Shown here in pieces: positions 7,281 to 15,122 of a DNA stretch of 16,231 bases. The stretch is from RGIG3528 sp045629005 (GTDB lineage: Bacteria > Bacillota > Clostridia > Lachnospirales > Lachnospiraceae): positions 1 to 16,231 of the forward strand of contig JAZQQJ010000055.1 in NCBI GenBank assembly GCA_045629005.1, in the 5' to 3' direction. The number at the start of each line of letters is the position of its first letter. Within the stretch, counting starts at the first letter, position 1. The notes beneath the pieces were generated by a model. It did not search any database. It was not told the DNA's origin and saw only the letters and a program-made list of their open reading frames with translations. The position numbers were made by a program, and so were the translations under genes.

Positions 7281-7304
7281 AAAAAAACAGACCCGAATAT
7301 CGGG
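7281..7304 (-). terminator. Terminator-like hairpin in the 5' leader of the MATE operon
   Basis: Minus strand: CCCGA (7304-7300), a 3-nt loop, TCGGG (7296-7292), then TCTG and seven T residues (7287-7281). It lies between the promoter (7319-7346) and the first MATE ATG. The stem is short (5 bp) and only about 10 bases follow the predicted start site before it. It may be a weak attenuator or simply a leader hairpin. Confidence 0.45.
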
Positions 7305-7318
7305 ATTTGCTATGAAGC

Positions 7319-7346
7319 ATATTAACCCAATAATCAGAAATGTCAA
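7319..7346 (-). promoter_or_regulatory. Promoter of the tandem MATE operon
   Basis: Minus strand TTGACA (7346-7341) is followed after 16 bp by TAATAT (7324-7319); shifting by one gives AATATG at 17 bp. The -35 is a full match and the -10 a moderate one. The spacing to the MATE ATG at 7263 is about 50 bases. Confidence 0.7.
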
Positions 7347-7369
7347 GATACAGGTCTTTTGCTATTCGC

Positions 7370-7401
7370 AAAAAAACAGGGAGACCGTGCCTCCCTGTTT
7401 T
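7370..7401 (-). terminator. Strong intrinsic terminator of the lipoprotein gene
   Basis: The 11-bp perfect stem (7373-7383 with 7391-7401, core CAGGGAG/CTCCCTG) has a 7-nt loop and on the minus strand runs into seven T residues (7376-7370). It lies 8 bases past the stop codon of the lipoprotein gene and insulates it from the MATE promoter. Confidence 0.9.
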
Positions 7402-7409
7402 GTCATTTT

Positions 7410-8507
7410 TTATTCACCGTAGTATGCTGTATTAAGCTCTACAACTTCAAATCCGTCCCCGTACGAATCCAGCATCTTCATGCAAAGACCGCTTTCTATA
7501 TCAACCCAGTATTTTTCAGTCATAGCATTAAGTCCCTGTGCATCAAATACCCAGCAATAATGTCCTGCAACTTCTTCAACACCTACACAGTAATCCTTAA
7601 GCTGAGAGTTCTCCTTACCATAAGCGTAAAAGACATACATGAAGATATCATCGAAGCTTGCAAGCTTTGTTGCGACAAAATCGTTGTAAGAATAATTAGC
7701 GATGTCATCATCGCGCCAGCCCCATTCATCCGAGCCGAATTCAGCCCCGGTAACTTTCCCTTCATTGAAGTCATATTTTTCGGAATAGCCAACATCACCA
7801 TCACCGGTAATGAATACGTTTCCGGTCTTCTTATCGAAAGCCCCGAATGTCAGTCCGTAGGAAAAAACCTTATATGTTACGGAAAAATTATCCTTTGGAA
7901 GATTAAGCTTATATCCGGCAAAATTATCAGCGCCCGCAACGCTTCCCAAATCCGCAGAGCCTCCGTCGGCATATCCGCCGTCACCCTTATACTTCTCGGT
8001 TGTGACTGTACAACAGCTTGACATTGACTCACCGTTTGTCCAATTGTCTGTAAGCTTTAACGTTTCCTTTTCATTTACGATACATCCGTCAGGTGTCATA
8101 TGCCAGCCGTTCCAGTTAAACGGACATGTAATCCATGTAGCCATTGTTCCGTCAAGACCTTCGTAGCCCATAGGCCAGTAATAGTTTTTCGCAACACCGT
8201 TTTCTTCAATATAGAACGGGCAGAAGTTGTAATCAGGGTACTTCTCTTCCCAATAGCTCTGTGAGTACTGCGTCGGGTCTCCGTCAATATCTTCCATTGA
8301 AGCAGGGCCTGTTACTCCGCCGTTGTTCTCCCCTGTCAAATCTCCGAGAAGTGAAGAAAGGTCTCCGGATTCCTCAACGAGTGAGGAAACTTCCCCAAGG
8401 AGCTGGTTCAGGCTGTTTTCAAGGTCGCTTGTTCCCGGTATTTTTCCGCACGCAACAAGCGATACCATCATTATTGTGCCAAGTGCAAATGCCAATACTT
8501 TTTTCAT
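7410..8507 (-). CDS. Secreted lipoprotein, function unknown
   Basis: The 365-aa product begins at the ATG at 8507, not at the upstream in-frame ATG at 8540. GGAGG stands 6 nt before the 8507 start, and only this start puts a lipoprotein signal peptide at the N-terminus: MKK, a hydrophobic core, then the lipobox LVAC with Cys20. After cleavage the protein would be lipid-anchored outside the membrane. Residues about 22-75 form a Ser/Leu/Glu/Gly-rich linker. The rest is rich in aromatic residues, Gly and Asp (several Trp/Tyr pairs, GDGDVGYSEKYDF), and looks like an extracellular beta-rich domain. I recognise no catalytic motif. It is a single-gene unit between two terminators; the promoter is unclear, with TAGAAT near 8585 as the best -10 but no fitting -35. 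It lies downstream of the signalling operon, which may or may not control it. Confidence 0.85.
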   Translation of the reverse strand: MKKVLAFALGTIMMVSLVACGKIPGTSDLENSLNQLLGEVSSLVEESGDLSSLLGDLTGENNGGVTGPASMEDIDGDPTQYSQSYWEEKYPDYNFCPFYIEENGVAKNYYWPMGYEGLDGTMATWITCPFNWNGWHMTPDGCIVNEKETLKLTDNWTNGESMSSCCTVTTEKYKGDGGYADGGSADLGSVAGADNFAGYKLNLPKDNFSVTYKVFSYGLTFGAFDKKTGNVFITGDGDVGYSEKYDFNEGKVTGAEFGSDEWGWRDDDIANYSYNDFVATKLASFDDIFMYVFYAYGKENSQLKDYCVGVEEVAGHYCWVFDAQGLNAMTEKYWVDIESGLCMKMLDSYGDGFEVVELNTAYYGE

Positions 8508-8598
8508 TTCATTCCTCCACATATAAAAGCTATTTATCATTCGGGCGTTTTCCCTACGTCCCGTGTTCTCATTTTCCCTTGTATTCTATTTGATACAT

Positions 8599-8640
8599 AA
8601 AAAAATAAAAGTGCCAATGGTCATTCCATTAAGCACTTTT
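8599..8640 (-). terminator. Intrinsic terminator of the sensor-kinase-regulator operon
   Basis: Minus strand AAAAGTGC plus TAATGG (8640-8626) pairs with CCATTG plus GCACTTTT (8620-8607). There is one bulged T and one G-U pair, with a 5-nt loop. It is followed by A and seven T residues (8605-8599). It begins about 20 bases after the response-regulator stop. Confidence 0.88.
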
Positions 8641-8660
8641 TTAGATATTCCGGTTTTCAT

Positions 8661-9287
8661 TTACGCGAGATGATGCTCCATAGCGAATCTCGTCAAATCC
8701 GCACGGCTTACACACTCAGTTTTGCTTAAAAGCAGAGAAACAAGATTCTTGACCGTACCTGCCTGAAGCCCAAGTTTATCTGCAATTTCTTTATTTGTAT
8801 CGCCCTGACAGATGAGTTTTAATATTTCCTTTTCACGGTCCGAAAGCCCAACCGAATTCTGTGTATCGAGATGTGATTTAAGCTGCTTCATTGCAAGCGC
8901 ATCAAAAGTATTGATCCCATTCATAATGGCTTGAAGAGAGTGATGAAGCTGGGCAGGTTCTATAACCTTAAGCAAAAAGCCGTCGCAATCTGCCTGTACA
9001 GCCTGCATAACCGTCTCCGGGTCATCAAAGGTTGTAAGCGCAACAACCTTGATTCCGGGATGCTTCTTCTTGATTATCTTTGCAGCCTCCGTTCCGCTCA
9101 TTTTAGGCATCTGCATGTCGGTAAGGACAAGCTCGGGAAGCAGTTCGTCACACTTCGCAACAAGCTCTGCCCCGTCGCCTGCATCTCCGACAACCTCAAA
9201 GTCATCCCACGAATTAACAGTCATTTTAAGGCCCGCAAGCAATATTTTGTGGTCATCCGCAAGAATAATTCTTGTTTTCTCACTCAT
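8661..9287 (-). CDS. NarL/FixJ-family response regulator (REC-LuxR HTH)
   Basis: This 208-aa two-component transcription regulator has a receiver domain at about 5-120 with the acidic pair D11/D12, phospho-acceptor D57 (TDMQMP), switch Thr in ALTTFDD, and conserved Lys in GFLLK. A LuxR-type helix-turn-helix at about 147-205 follows (LSDREKEILKLICQGDTNKEIADKLGLQAGTVKN). It is expected to be phosphorylated by the kinase encoded just upstream and then to bind DNA. Its ATG lies 8 bases inside the end of the kinase gene, with GGGAG within the kinase coding sequence, so translation is probably coupled. Last gene of the operon. Length is typical. Targets are unknown; the operon's own promoter region with its mirror-image boxes is a reasonable candidate. 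Confidence 0.95.
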   Translation of the reverse strand: MSEKTRIILADDHKILLAGLKMTVNSWDDFEVVGDAGDGAELVAKCDELLPELVLTDMQMPKMSGTEAAKIIKKKHPGIKVVALTTFDDPETVMQAVQADCDGFLLKVIEPAQLHHSLQAIMNGINTFDALAMKQLKSHLDTQNSVGLSDREKEILKLICQGDTNKEIADKLGLQAGTVKNLVSLLLSKTECVSRADLTRFAMEHHLA

Positions 9288-10230
9288 TTTTGTTCTCCCA
9301 TTCCGCTTCTATTCCGAAGCCCTTCCCCTGTTCAGCGATAAAGGAAATGCTGCCACCGCTCTTCAGTATATTTTCCTCCATAACACTGAGGCCAAAGCCC
9401 TTCTCAAACTCACCATGAAAGTTTCCGTTATCATTAATGCTAAGTAAAATCCGTTCGCTGCTCATATTAATTCGAACAAACAGAGTATCCGCCATTGAAT
9501 GATCTATTGTATTATGATACGCCTCACGACATATCGTGTCGATAAGGTCATAGAGATTCTTTGCAAATGCAGGTTCTTCCCCGTCCATTGTTATTTCTAT
9601 CGGGAATCTGCATTCGGCTTTAAAGTTATCCATGAGTTCGGATAAGGAACCAACCTTCTTTCTAAGCCCGCCGTTCAGCGCATTTTGGCATATCTCTATC
9701 CCCTCCTTGAGGAGCTGTCTGTACTTATCGGGATCATCCTCCTTTAAGGAAAGGCACATCTGACAGATGGTATGGATTGCTGTTATTGCGTGTCCGGAGT
9801 CATCATGTATTTTCCTTGCAAGAAGAAGCTGTTCCTCGTAATCCGAAAGCTTTCTCGCCTCCTGTGCATACCCTTCAAGCCGCTCATTTACTTTCTGAGT
9901 TTCTTCAATCAATTCCGTCTGCTTTGCCATTAACGCTTTACGCTGATTATAGAGCTTCTTCGTCTCGGAAATGTCATTTAAGAGTATGGTATATCCCACA
10001 GTATTTTTGTTTCTTTTAATCGGTGTAACTCTTCGCTTAAATGTCTTTTCACCAATTGTAAATTCATCCTCGGAAATTTCCAGAACCTTCGGCATGATAT
10101 GCTTAAGCTGAGTACCCTTAGTAAATACAAGCCCGGGAATATTCCTGTTTACATCAAGAATAAAGCCATAGGCATCAGTGATAATTGCTGTATCCGGGAG
10201 CTGTTCAAACAATGCTCTTTCGTCCTTCAT
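9280..10230 (-). CDS. Soluble PAS-containing histidine kinase of the NarX/DesK (HisKA_3) type
   Basis: This 316-aa protein has no membrane segment. A PAS-like fold occupies about 1-95, a coiled coil about 95-138, then a HisKA_3 dimerisation helix with phospho-acceptor H142 (ARKIHDDSGH), and an HATPase_c domain. The latter shows an N-box (REAYHNTIDHS, N240), a G1-box INDNGN (265-270) and a G2-box KGFGLSV near 277. It should phosphorylate the adjacent LuxR-type regulator. The start overlaps the stop of the 7TM sensor gene by 4 bases (ATGA) behind an AGGAGG. Kinases of this family usually carry their own sensory membrane part; here that part appears to be the separate upstream protein. The PAS domain could bind a small ligand or mediate contact with the sensor. 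Confidence 0.92.
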   Translation of the reverse strand: MKDERALFEQLPDTAIITDAYGFILDVNRNIPGLVFTKGTQLKHIMPKVLEISEDEFTIGEKTFKRRVTPIKRNKNTVGYTILLNDISETKKLYNQRKALMAKQTELIEETQKVNERLEGYAQEARKLSDYEEQLLLARKIHDDSGHAITAIHTICQMCLSLKEDDPDKYRQLLKEGIEICQNALNGGLRKKVGSLSELMDNFKAECRFPIEITMDGEEPAFAKNLYDLIDTICREAYHNTIDHSMADTLFVRINMSSERILLSINDNGNFHGEFEKGFGLSVMEENILKSGGSISFIAEQGKGFGIEAEWENKNE

Positions 10231-11504
10231 CGCGACACCTCCTTCAGCTTTGCAACAAGCTTTCGGATAGTTGTAATGGTTTCCTGGGTTATCAGGATGT
10301 TTTCCTCAAGTGGCTCTGTATTCATAGTCTGAGACTCTGCCGCAAGTTCAAGATTTTTCCCAAGTTTGGAAAAAGACTCTAAAATCAATTCCTGCACCTT
10401 CTGCGTCATTTCCTGCTTTTCTTTTAAGTCGGGAATGCTGTAAAGAGCCTCCAGATAAGCCTCAATATTTCGTTTCTGCTCATCCAGTTTTACAAGCATC
10501 CGGTCTTGCTTTTCCAGCTGCTCATCCAAGCGTTTCTGCTGATATACAACGTCAGTAACATCAGTAAAGGTCGCTATAAACTTTCCTTCTTCCTTGGACA
10601 GGTTCGATGTTGCTCTTATACTTCTTTCTTCATATGTAAACTCAATTTCTTTTTCTTCTGTCCCGAATTTAACAATTGAATCTTTTATTACACTGTCAGG
10701 ATAATACGCAGCTGCCGCATTTTTATAAAGGATTTCACCATTCTGAGGAGTATAAACAACAATAGGTGTCCTGGTCTGATTGAGGACACTTTCAATTGAC
10801 TCCGTTATAACTCCCGCATAGCTTTTCTTAAACACAATCTGGTACAAACACAAAATAGAAAGTGACATTACAATCGGATTAAAATCCAATGTATCGTTTT
10901 TCATCGCTGATCTGATAATGTTTGTAACGCCCGGCAGAATCGGATACATTGAAAAAACAAGGATACGTTTAATTTTGTCATCATCATATCTGATGATATG
11001 AATAATCGAAATAATAAGCCCAGCAAACAGCATGCCGTATACCGTAAGAGTACATGGAATAAAAAGAGGACCATGTGTTTTTGCCCCCAACAAATCAAGT
11101 TCCGTGTAAAACAGATGATGCCATGGGTTTGATACTATTATTAAACAAACTGCTATTGATGCAATATATATCAGAGTTCTAAACGGCTTGTTTTCAGCAA
11201 TATTGTCATGGCCTGCAATATACAGGTTCCAAAAAAGAAATGACGCGGTCGCAACTGTTGTTGATACAAGTGTAACATCAACAGCTATGGCATATGCGAT
11301 ATTATTTTGCCAGAACAAGTGCAGGCAAGTTTCAATAAATCTTCCGGCTATCAGCCCCCACAATCCCGCAACAACAAGAATAAACAGCCTCCATATCGGA
11401 GTGGGCTGTCTGTGCTTTATAAGCTTCACAATAAAAAGAAGATGAATCGGCAAATAAACAGCCTGCATTATAAAATTGGCCATTCTGTACCACTCAACCT
11501 GCAC
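10227..11504 (-). CDS. 7TM-PAS-coiled-coil sensor protein without kinase domain
   Basis: This 425-aa protein starts at GTG 11504, 8 nt after GGAGG. Seven hydrophobic helices can be drawn (about 9-27, 39-57, 70-95, 108-127, 145-170, 180-200, 208-225), matching the layout of the 7TM N-terminal region of certain histidine kinases (HisKA_7TM-like). A PAS-like domain follows at about 235-330 (TPIVVYTPQNGEILYKNAAA; ending TFTDVTD). A long coiled coil, about 330-425, completes the protein. No H-box, N-box or G-box is present, so it cannot be a kinase itself. I infer that it senses a membrane or extracellular signal and passes it, through the coiled coil, to the soluble kinase encoded by the overlapping next gene. 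First gene of the operon. Confidence 0.88.
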   Translation of the reverse strand: MQVEWYRMANFIMQAVYLPIHLLFIVKLIKHRQPTPIWRLFILVVAGLWGLIAGRFIETCLHLFWQNNIAYAIAVDVTLVSTTVATASFLFWNLYIAGHDNIAENKPFRTLIYIASIAVCLIIVSNPWHHLFYTELDLLGAKTHGPLFIPCTLTVYGMLFAGLIISIIHIIRYDDDKIKRILVFSMYPILPGVTNIIRSAMKNDTLDFNPIVMSLSILCLYQIVFKKSYAGVITESIESVLNQTRTPIVVYTPQNGEILYKNAAAAYYPDSVIKDSIVKFGTEEKEIEFTYEERSIRATSNLSKEEGKFIATFTDVTDVVYQQKRLDEQLEKQDRMLVKLDEQKRNIEAYLEALYSIPDLKEKQEMTQKVQELILESFSKLGKNLELAAESQTMNTEPLEENILITQETITTIRKLVAKLKEVSR

Positions 11505-11544
11505 GTTCTCATCCTCCCTTCAGCTTATTACAGTTCCATAAAAT

Positions 11545-11573
11545 GTTTTACAAAGATAATAAGCCTTTGTCAA
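11545..11573 (-). promoter_or_regulatory. Promoter of the sensor-kinase-regulator operon
   Basis: Minus strand TTGACA (11573-11568), 17-bp spacer, TAAAAC (11550-11545). The -35 is a full match and lies inside one arm of the inverted repeat 11565-11614. Predicted start is about 35 bases before the sensor GTG. Confidence 0.7.
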
Positions 11574-11614
11574 TGGGTTGAAAAAACAAATCCCATATTC
11601 CCTAATTGACAAAG
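11565..11614 (+). repeat. Inverted repeat holding the -35 boxes of two divergent promoters
   Basis: Ten-base arms CTTTGTCAAT (11565-11574) and ATTGACAAAG (11605-11614) are perfect reverse complements separated by 30 bases. GGG and CCC next to the arms can extend the pairing with a small bulge. Each arm contains a TTGACA for one direction plus the identical extension AAG, so the symmetry goes beyond promoter consensus and suggests a shared regulator site. Confidence 0.75.
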
Positions 11615-11634
11615 CCATGTGCCATTAGTAAGAT
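11606..11634 (+). promoter_or_regulatory. Promoter of the plus-strand membrane-protein gene
   Basis: TTGACA (11606-11611), 17-bp spacer, TAAGAT (11629-11634). The -35 is perfect and the -10 matches 4 of 6. The predicted leader is about 60 bases before the ATG at 11701. Confidence 0.65.
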
Positions 11635-11700
11635 GATTGTATATTAATAACCGTAACATGTAAAACAGCTTTTCAAAATATTAATTAAATGGTGGTAACT

Positions 11701-13230
11701 ATGAAAGAAAACAAAAAACGGATAAGCCACGCGTTTCTCTGGTGGCTTGTTTCCTTTATCGTTATGCTCATCGTAATGTGGTGTTCTCCGCTTGTATCGG
11801 ACGATATCGAATTTAAAGCTTTGTCTTTTGATAATTTCTCCGATATTTTCAATCATTCTCTTTATTATGGTAATGGAAGACTTCTCGGGAACATCATCGT
11901 TATTTATCTTGTTAACAGCCGTTTGCTCGGGTGCCTCGTTCGCGCATTAAGCATATCGCTCATAGTCATCCTAATTCCCTCGGTTTTACACATTACGAGT
12001 CGTTATTCATATGCATTAAGTTTTCTTTTGGTGCTTGGTGTTTCTCCGGCAGTTTTCGGACAGGTTTTTTCATGGATAAGCGGTTTCAGTAATTACGTTT
12101 TTCCGGTTTTGGGTGTCCTTCTCATAATCAGGCTTATTCAGGCTCTTGAAAAAAACGAGTGTAAAACACTTCCGAGAATAGTTGGAAACATTGCAATATT
12201 TATTATCGGTTTAGCCTCTCAGTTGTTTGTTGAAAATGCGACCACAACTTTTATTCTGCTTTCATTATCACTTGTTTTAAACAGTTTTTATTCAAAACAG
12301 AAGCATTGTCTTTCAAGAATAACATGGTTTATTTCCGCTCTCCTAGGCGGTGCGTTAATGTTCATTATTCCACGCAAATTTTTCCTGGAAGGCAATCGCG
12401 CAGAAGGATATCGTGGCTTTTTCGGTGAAGGTATCAAAGAATTGCTGGCGCATCTGATATCATCAACAAGCGCAATCTCTATTTCTTTTGCAAACAGTCT
12501 TTTTCTTCTTCTTGCAATTTACTTATGTATAAGAATGCTTGTAAAGACCATAGAAGGCAAAAGCAGACTTACAAATTATCTGCGCCTCTCTTCGTTCACA
12601 GCACTTATTTACTCAGCCGCAAATTATCTGCTGCGGCAAAACAACTGGTATTGTGACAGCGATTCACTTATTAACCTGACCAAAATCATAAGCAGCATAG
12701 GTGCTATTGTATTATTGATAAATTTTGTAATTGCTGTCTTCACGATTTCCGATGCTCAACTTAAGCATACGCTTCTCCTAATCATCATATTTGCTGTTAT
12801 ACCTGCAGCACAGCTTCTCATTGTATATCCTGTAAGTGAAAGAGCCGTATGGATTTCCGTCATTGCGATAACTGCAGCAGTATTGAAATTTGGTGATTAT
12901 TATATGTCCAAGGAAAACTCAGACTGTAAATCAGCAAATAAAGAGTCCGGGCTACTGGTAATCAATTGCATGTTTACCATTGCTCTTCTAGCAATATTTG
13001 TTAATATCAAACAATTGGATAACGTGCGTCAGACCTATATCTCGGATAAGATTGAACAGGGATGCGAAGAAATTGATATTTTTGCTATCCCTTATGAATA
13101 TGCATTTTGGGATACTGCCTGGGCGTACCACGATTGGGAGACTTCACCTGACGGTAAAAAAATCACATACAATGTCATGGAAACAAGCGAATGGTTTGCA
13201 AATTACTATGAAGAAACCCATAGTAAATAA
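11701..13230 (+). CDS. Polytopic membrane protein resembling DUF6056 / GT-C type proteins
   Basis: The 509-aa product starts at the ATG at 11701 because GGTGG precedes it by 5 nt; an in-frame ATG at 11689 has no RBS. About ten or more membrane helices are visible through residue 430, then a soluble C-terminal tail of about 75 residues rich in aromatic and acidic residues. After the first helix comes an SDD motif (D34, D35) and, in the same loop, YGNGR (N58-R60). These are typical of DUF6056 proteins and reminiscent of GT-C glycosyltransferases that use polyprenyl-phosphate sugars. A role in cell-surface glycan synthesis is therefore an inference, not shown. It is the only complete plus-strand gene here and diverges from the sensor operon, with matched promoter boxes, so it may be a target of or co-regulated with that system. 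Confidence 0.8.
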   Translation: MKENKKRISHAFLWWLVSFIVMLIVMWCSPLVSDDIEFKALSFDNFSDIFNHSLYYGNGRLLGNIIVIYLVNSRLLGCLVRALSISLIVILIPSVLHITSRYSYALSFLLVLGVSPAVFGQVFSWISGFSNYVFPVLGVLLIIRLIQALEKNECKTLPRIVGNIAIFIIGLASQLFVENATTTFILLSLSLVLNSFYSKQKHCLSRITWFISALLGGALMFIIPRKFFLEGNRAEGYRGFFGEGIKELLAHLISSTSAISISFANSLFLLLAIYLCIRMLVKTIEGKSRLTNYLRLSSFTALIYSAANYLLRQNNWYCDSDSLINLTKIISSIGAIVLLINFVIAVFTISDAQLKHTLLLIIIFAVIPAAQLLIVYPVSERAVWISVIAITAAVLKFGDYYMSKENSDCKSANKESGLLVINCMFTIALLAIFVNIKQLDNVRQTYISDKIEQGCEEIDIFAIPYEYAFWDTAWAYHDWETSPDGKKITYNVMETSEWFANYYEETHSK

Positions 13231-13248
13231 AAGAACTATATATGCTAT

Positions 13249-13284
13249 AAAAAACAGGCTTAGGAGAAATCTCCCAAGCCTGTT
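13249..13284. terminator. Bidirectional terminator between convergent genes
   Basis: AACAGGCTT (13253-13261) pairs with AAGCCTGTT (13276-13284), and GGAG/CTCC extends the stem inside. On the minus strand six T residues follow or overlap the stem end (13254-13249), giving a strong terminator for the methyltransferase gene, whose TAA lies in the stem. On the plus strand the tail is ATTTCTTC, so it is weaker for the membrane-protein gene, 18 bases after its stop. Confidence 0.85.
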
Positions 13285-13978
13285 ATTTCTTCAAAATCAG
13301 ATGATGGAAAAAGGCCACATTCATATACTCAGGAATCTTAGCTGCTCTCATTTCCAGTTGCATCATTTTATCCTGCCAGTCTTCATCCCCATGTTTTTCC
13401 TGGTTCTGTTGTAAATCCCAAAAAGTTCTTATACCAAAGGTTTCAGAAATGGTTAATTCAGACTCCCACATTAAAATATCATCATCATCGTAGTATCTGA
13501 TTACGCCAAATTTGGATGCAGTAGAATTTTCTCCGTCAAGAAGTGCATTTGCCTTTTCAAAATCATCAAGCAAAACTGCCATCTGCATTACACGGCCTGC
13601 CCGATTATGCTTTACTACAGATAAAAAGCCACCTCGCTTCAAAACTCTTGCTAAAGCTTTTACAACAGTCTCTTTGTCATCAACATATTCCAGCACATTG
13701 TGACAAATGATAATGTCAAAAGTCTCATCCTTGAATTCAGTCAAAGTATTAACATCACCGACAATCTGAGTGTATTCATAATCTTTCCACGCAGTCGAAA
13801 GCATTTCCTCAGATGGCTCTATAGCTGTAACATAATTTTTCTCCGCGAAATGATTTGCTGTAATTCCTTCGCCGCTGCCAAAATCCAGAATCCTCTTTCC
13901 TTCTATGTTACCCAGCTGTTCCCATACTATTTTCTTAAATAATCTTTCCCATGCAGGAAGTTCTGTAATATTATGCAT
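13283..13978 (-). CDS. Class I SAM-dependent methyltransferase, CmoM-like
   Basis: This 231-aa cytosolic enzyme has a Rossmann methyltransferase core: motif I ILDFGSGEG (30-38), the acidic end of strand 2 in AIEPSEEML, and the motif IV region ICHNVLEYVDD. A following LKRGGFLSVVKHNRAGRVMQ segment and a C-terminal ...GIRTFWDLQ...EMRAAKIPEYMNVAFFHHLILKK region are also present. The order of these elements and the C-terminal aromatic pattern resemble CmoM/SmtA, which methylates the carboxymethoxyuridine of tRNA wobble bases. That match is from memory, and a different small or RNA substrate is possible. ATG at 13978 has AAGGG 7 nt upstream. It sits 63 bases after the lipoprotein gene with no terminator between, so co-transcription is likely, though the functions seem unrelated. 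Confidence 0.85.
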   Translation of the reverse strand: MHNITELPAWERLFKKIVWEQLGNIEGKRILDFGSGEGITANHFAEKNYVTAIEPSEEMLSTAWKDYEYTQIVGDVNTLTEFKDETFDIIICHNVLEYVDDKETVVKALARVLKRGGFLSVVKHNRAGRVMQMAVLLDDFEKANALLDGENSTASKFGVIRYYDDDDILMWESELTISETFGIRTFWDLQQNQEKHGDEDWQDKMMQLEMRAAKIPEYMNVAFFHHLILKK

Positions 13979-14041
13979 GCAATACCCTTTTTACTGTTCT
14001 TAATCCATTTAAACCGCAGGCTCCGCCCTTCTGTCTTTTTG

Positions 14042-15058
14042 TTATAAATAAGGTTTCATATACTCAAAAATCACCTGCAGCAACTCCGCTCTGACCTCTT
14101 CGTAATGCTCAGTGTCTCCACATCCATAACACTTAATCGATGCTTCCGGATAATAAAAATCCAATTGAAACCATTCACGATCATTGAAATCATCCGTGGA
14201 TTTATCGTAACCGTTCCACTTATATACGTCATATTTGACAAGTACATCCTGAATTCCCGCCAAAAGTTCATCGATGTTTTCCGGATTGTCACAGTATCTG
14301 TAATTGCCGGCTTCAATAAAGTCCCCACTAACTGACTTAACTGTAACATCAGCCTGATTGCCTGTGGAAGTACTGTCTCTAAACAAAAAACTGTATGAAT
14401 CACTTCCGGACGCACCTCGCCCCTTGTAATTAATCATTGCCATTTTCAAGGGTTGATTGTATGCACCACTCTGATAAAGCTCATCTTGCTTTTGGGACAT
14501 ATAATTTTCCACAACAGGTTTAAAGATTTCGATAATCCCTTTCTCAAATTCCGAATAGTGCTTAGGAAAACTATTGCTTCCGTGACTTCCGACATGCGTT
14601 CCGTCCTCAAAATCCGCATAAAGTCCGAATCCGCTTCCATCCAGCACGCCTTTAGCATTTCGATTAAAGCCGTCCCAGGAAACAACGTTACACTGTGCGC
14701 ACAGTTTTGAAAGTTTTTCAATCGTTTCATCGTCAACTTCACAAATCATTTCAGAAATGCCGTCTTCCATGTTTTCATAAACAAGAATGGTTTTGTTTAC
14801 ATCATCATTGTCTTTGTGTATGTCATAAGTAAAGCAGGGACCATATCCATTCACGTAAAATTCAAGTTTAGTAACTTTTTTGTATTCGCCTGAACCATTC
14901 TGACTAAAATCCTCTCCTTCTATTCCAAATTCATCATCAGGTAAAGAAGGCGTTTCAACATCATTAGTTCCCTTTGTACATCCAAATGCGTTTGTAAGAA
15001 GCGTAAGTAATCCCATAATCAACATCAGTCCTTTCCATGAAGACTTTTTCCTATTCAT
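14042..15058 (-). CDS. Secreted lipoprotein with apparent internal duplication, function unknown
   Basis: This 338-aa protein has a lipoprotein signal peptide: basic N-terminus MNRKKSSWK, hydrophobic core, and lipobox NAFGC with Cys27. An acidic linker (28-58) leads to two similar units. Unit 1 (about 60-187) contains VVSWDGF (W128) ending in a helix IIEIFKPVVENYM. Unit 2 (about 205-338) contains VYKWNGY (W281) ending in LLQVIFEYMKPYL. Both also share an Asp/Gly-rich stretch with a GxHG or GxGD turn and a conserved Tyr before the final helix (KHYSEFE, EHYEEVR). I do not recognise the domain. Start ATG 15058 has GAGGG 6 nt upstream. No convincing promoter could be found in the 64 bases above; TTTATA near 15085 is a weak -10. 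Probably surface exposed. Confidence 0.85.
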   Translation of the reverse strand: MNRKKSSWKGLMLIMGLLTLLTNAFGCTKGTNDVETPSLPDDEFGIEGEDFSQNGSGEYKKVTKLEFYVNGYGPCFTYDIHKDNDDVNKTILVYENMEDGISEMICEVDDETIEKLSKLCAQCNVVSWDGFNRNAKGVLDGSGFGLYADFEDGTHVGSHGSNSFPKHYSEFEKGIIEIFKPVVENYMSQKQDELYQSGAYNQPLKMAMINYKGRGASGSDSYSFLFRDSTSTGNQADVTVKSVSGDFIEAGNYRYCDNPENIDELLAGIQDVLVKYDVYKWNGYDKSTDDFNDREWFQLDFYYPEASIKCYGCGDTEHYEEVRAELLQVIFEYMKPYL

Positions 15059-15122
15059 CTGTCTCCCTCTTATTGAAAAAAAATCCCAACCTATAAATTA
15101 CATTTAAATCTCACGCGATACT

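Noticed and set aside
7359..8021. Plus-strand open frame of 220 codons opposite the lipoprotein gene
   Set aside because: It starts inside a terminator for the other strand, has no RBS and no recognisable composition; the minus-strand gene has signal peptide, RBS and terminator.
8508..8540. Eleven-residue N-terminal extension of the lipoprotein (MINSFYMWRNE)
   Set aside because: It would bury the lipoprotein signal peptide and contains the GGAGG that serves the downstream ATG; the start at 8507 was chosen.
11689..11700. Upstream in-frame ATG of the plus-strand membrane protein
   Set aside because: No RBS precedes it, while GGTGG lies at good distance before the ATG at 11701.
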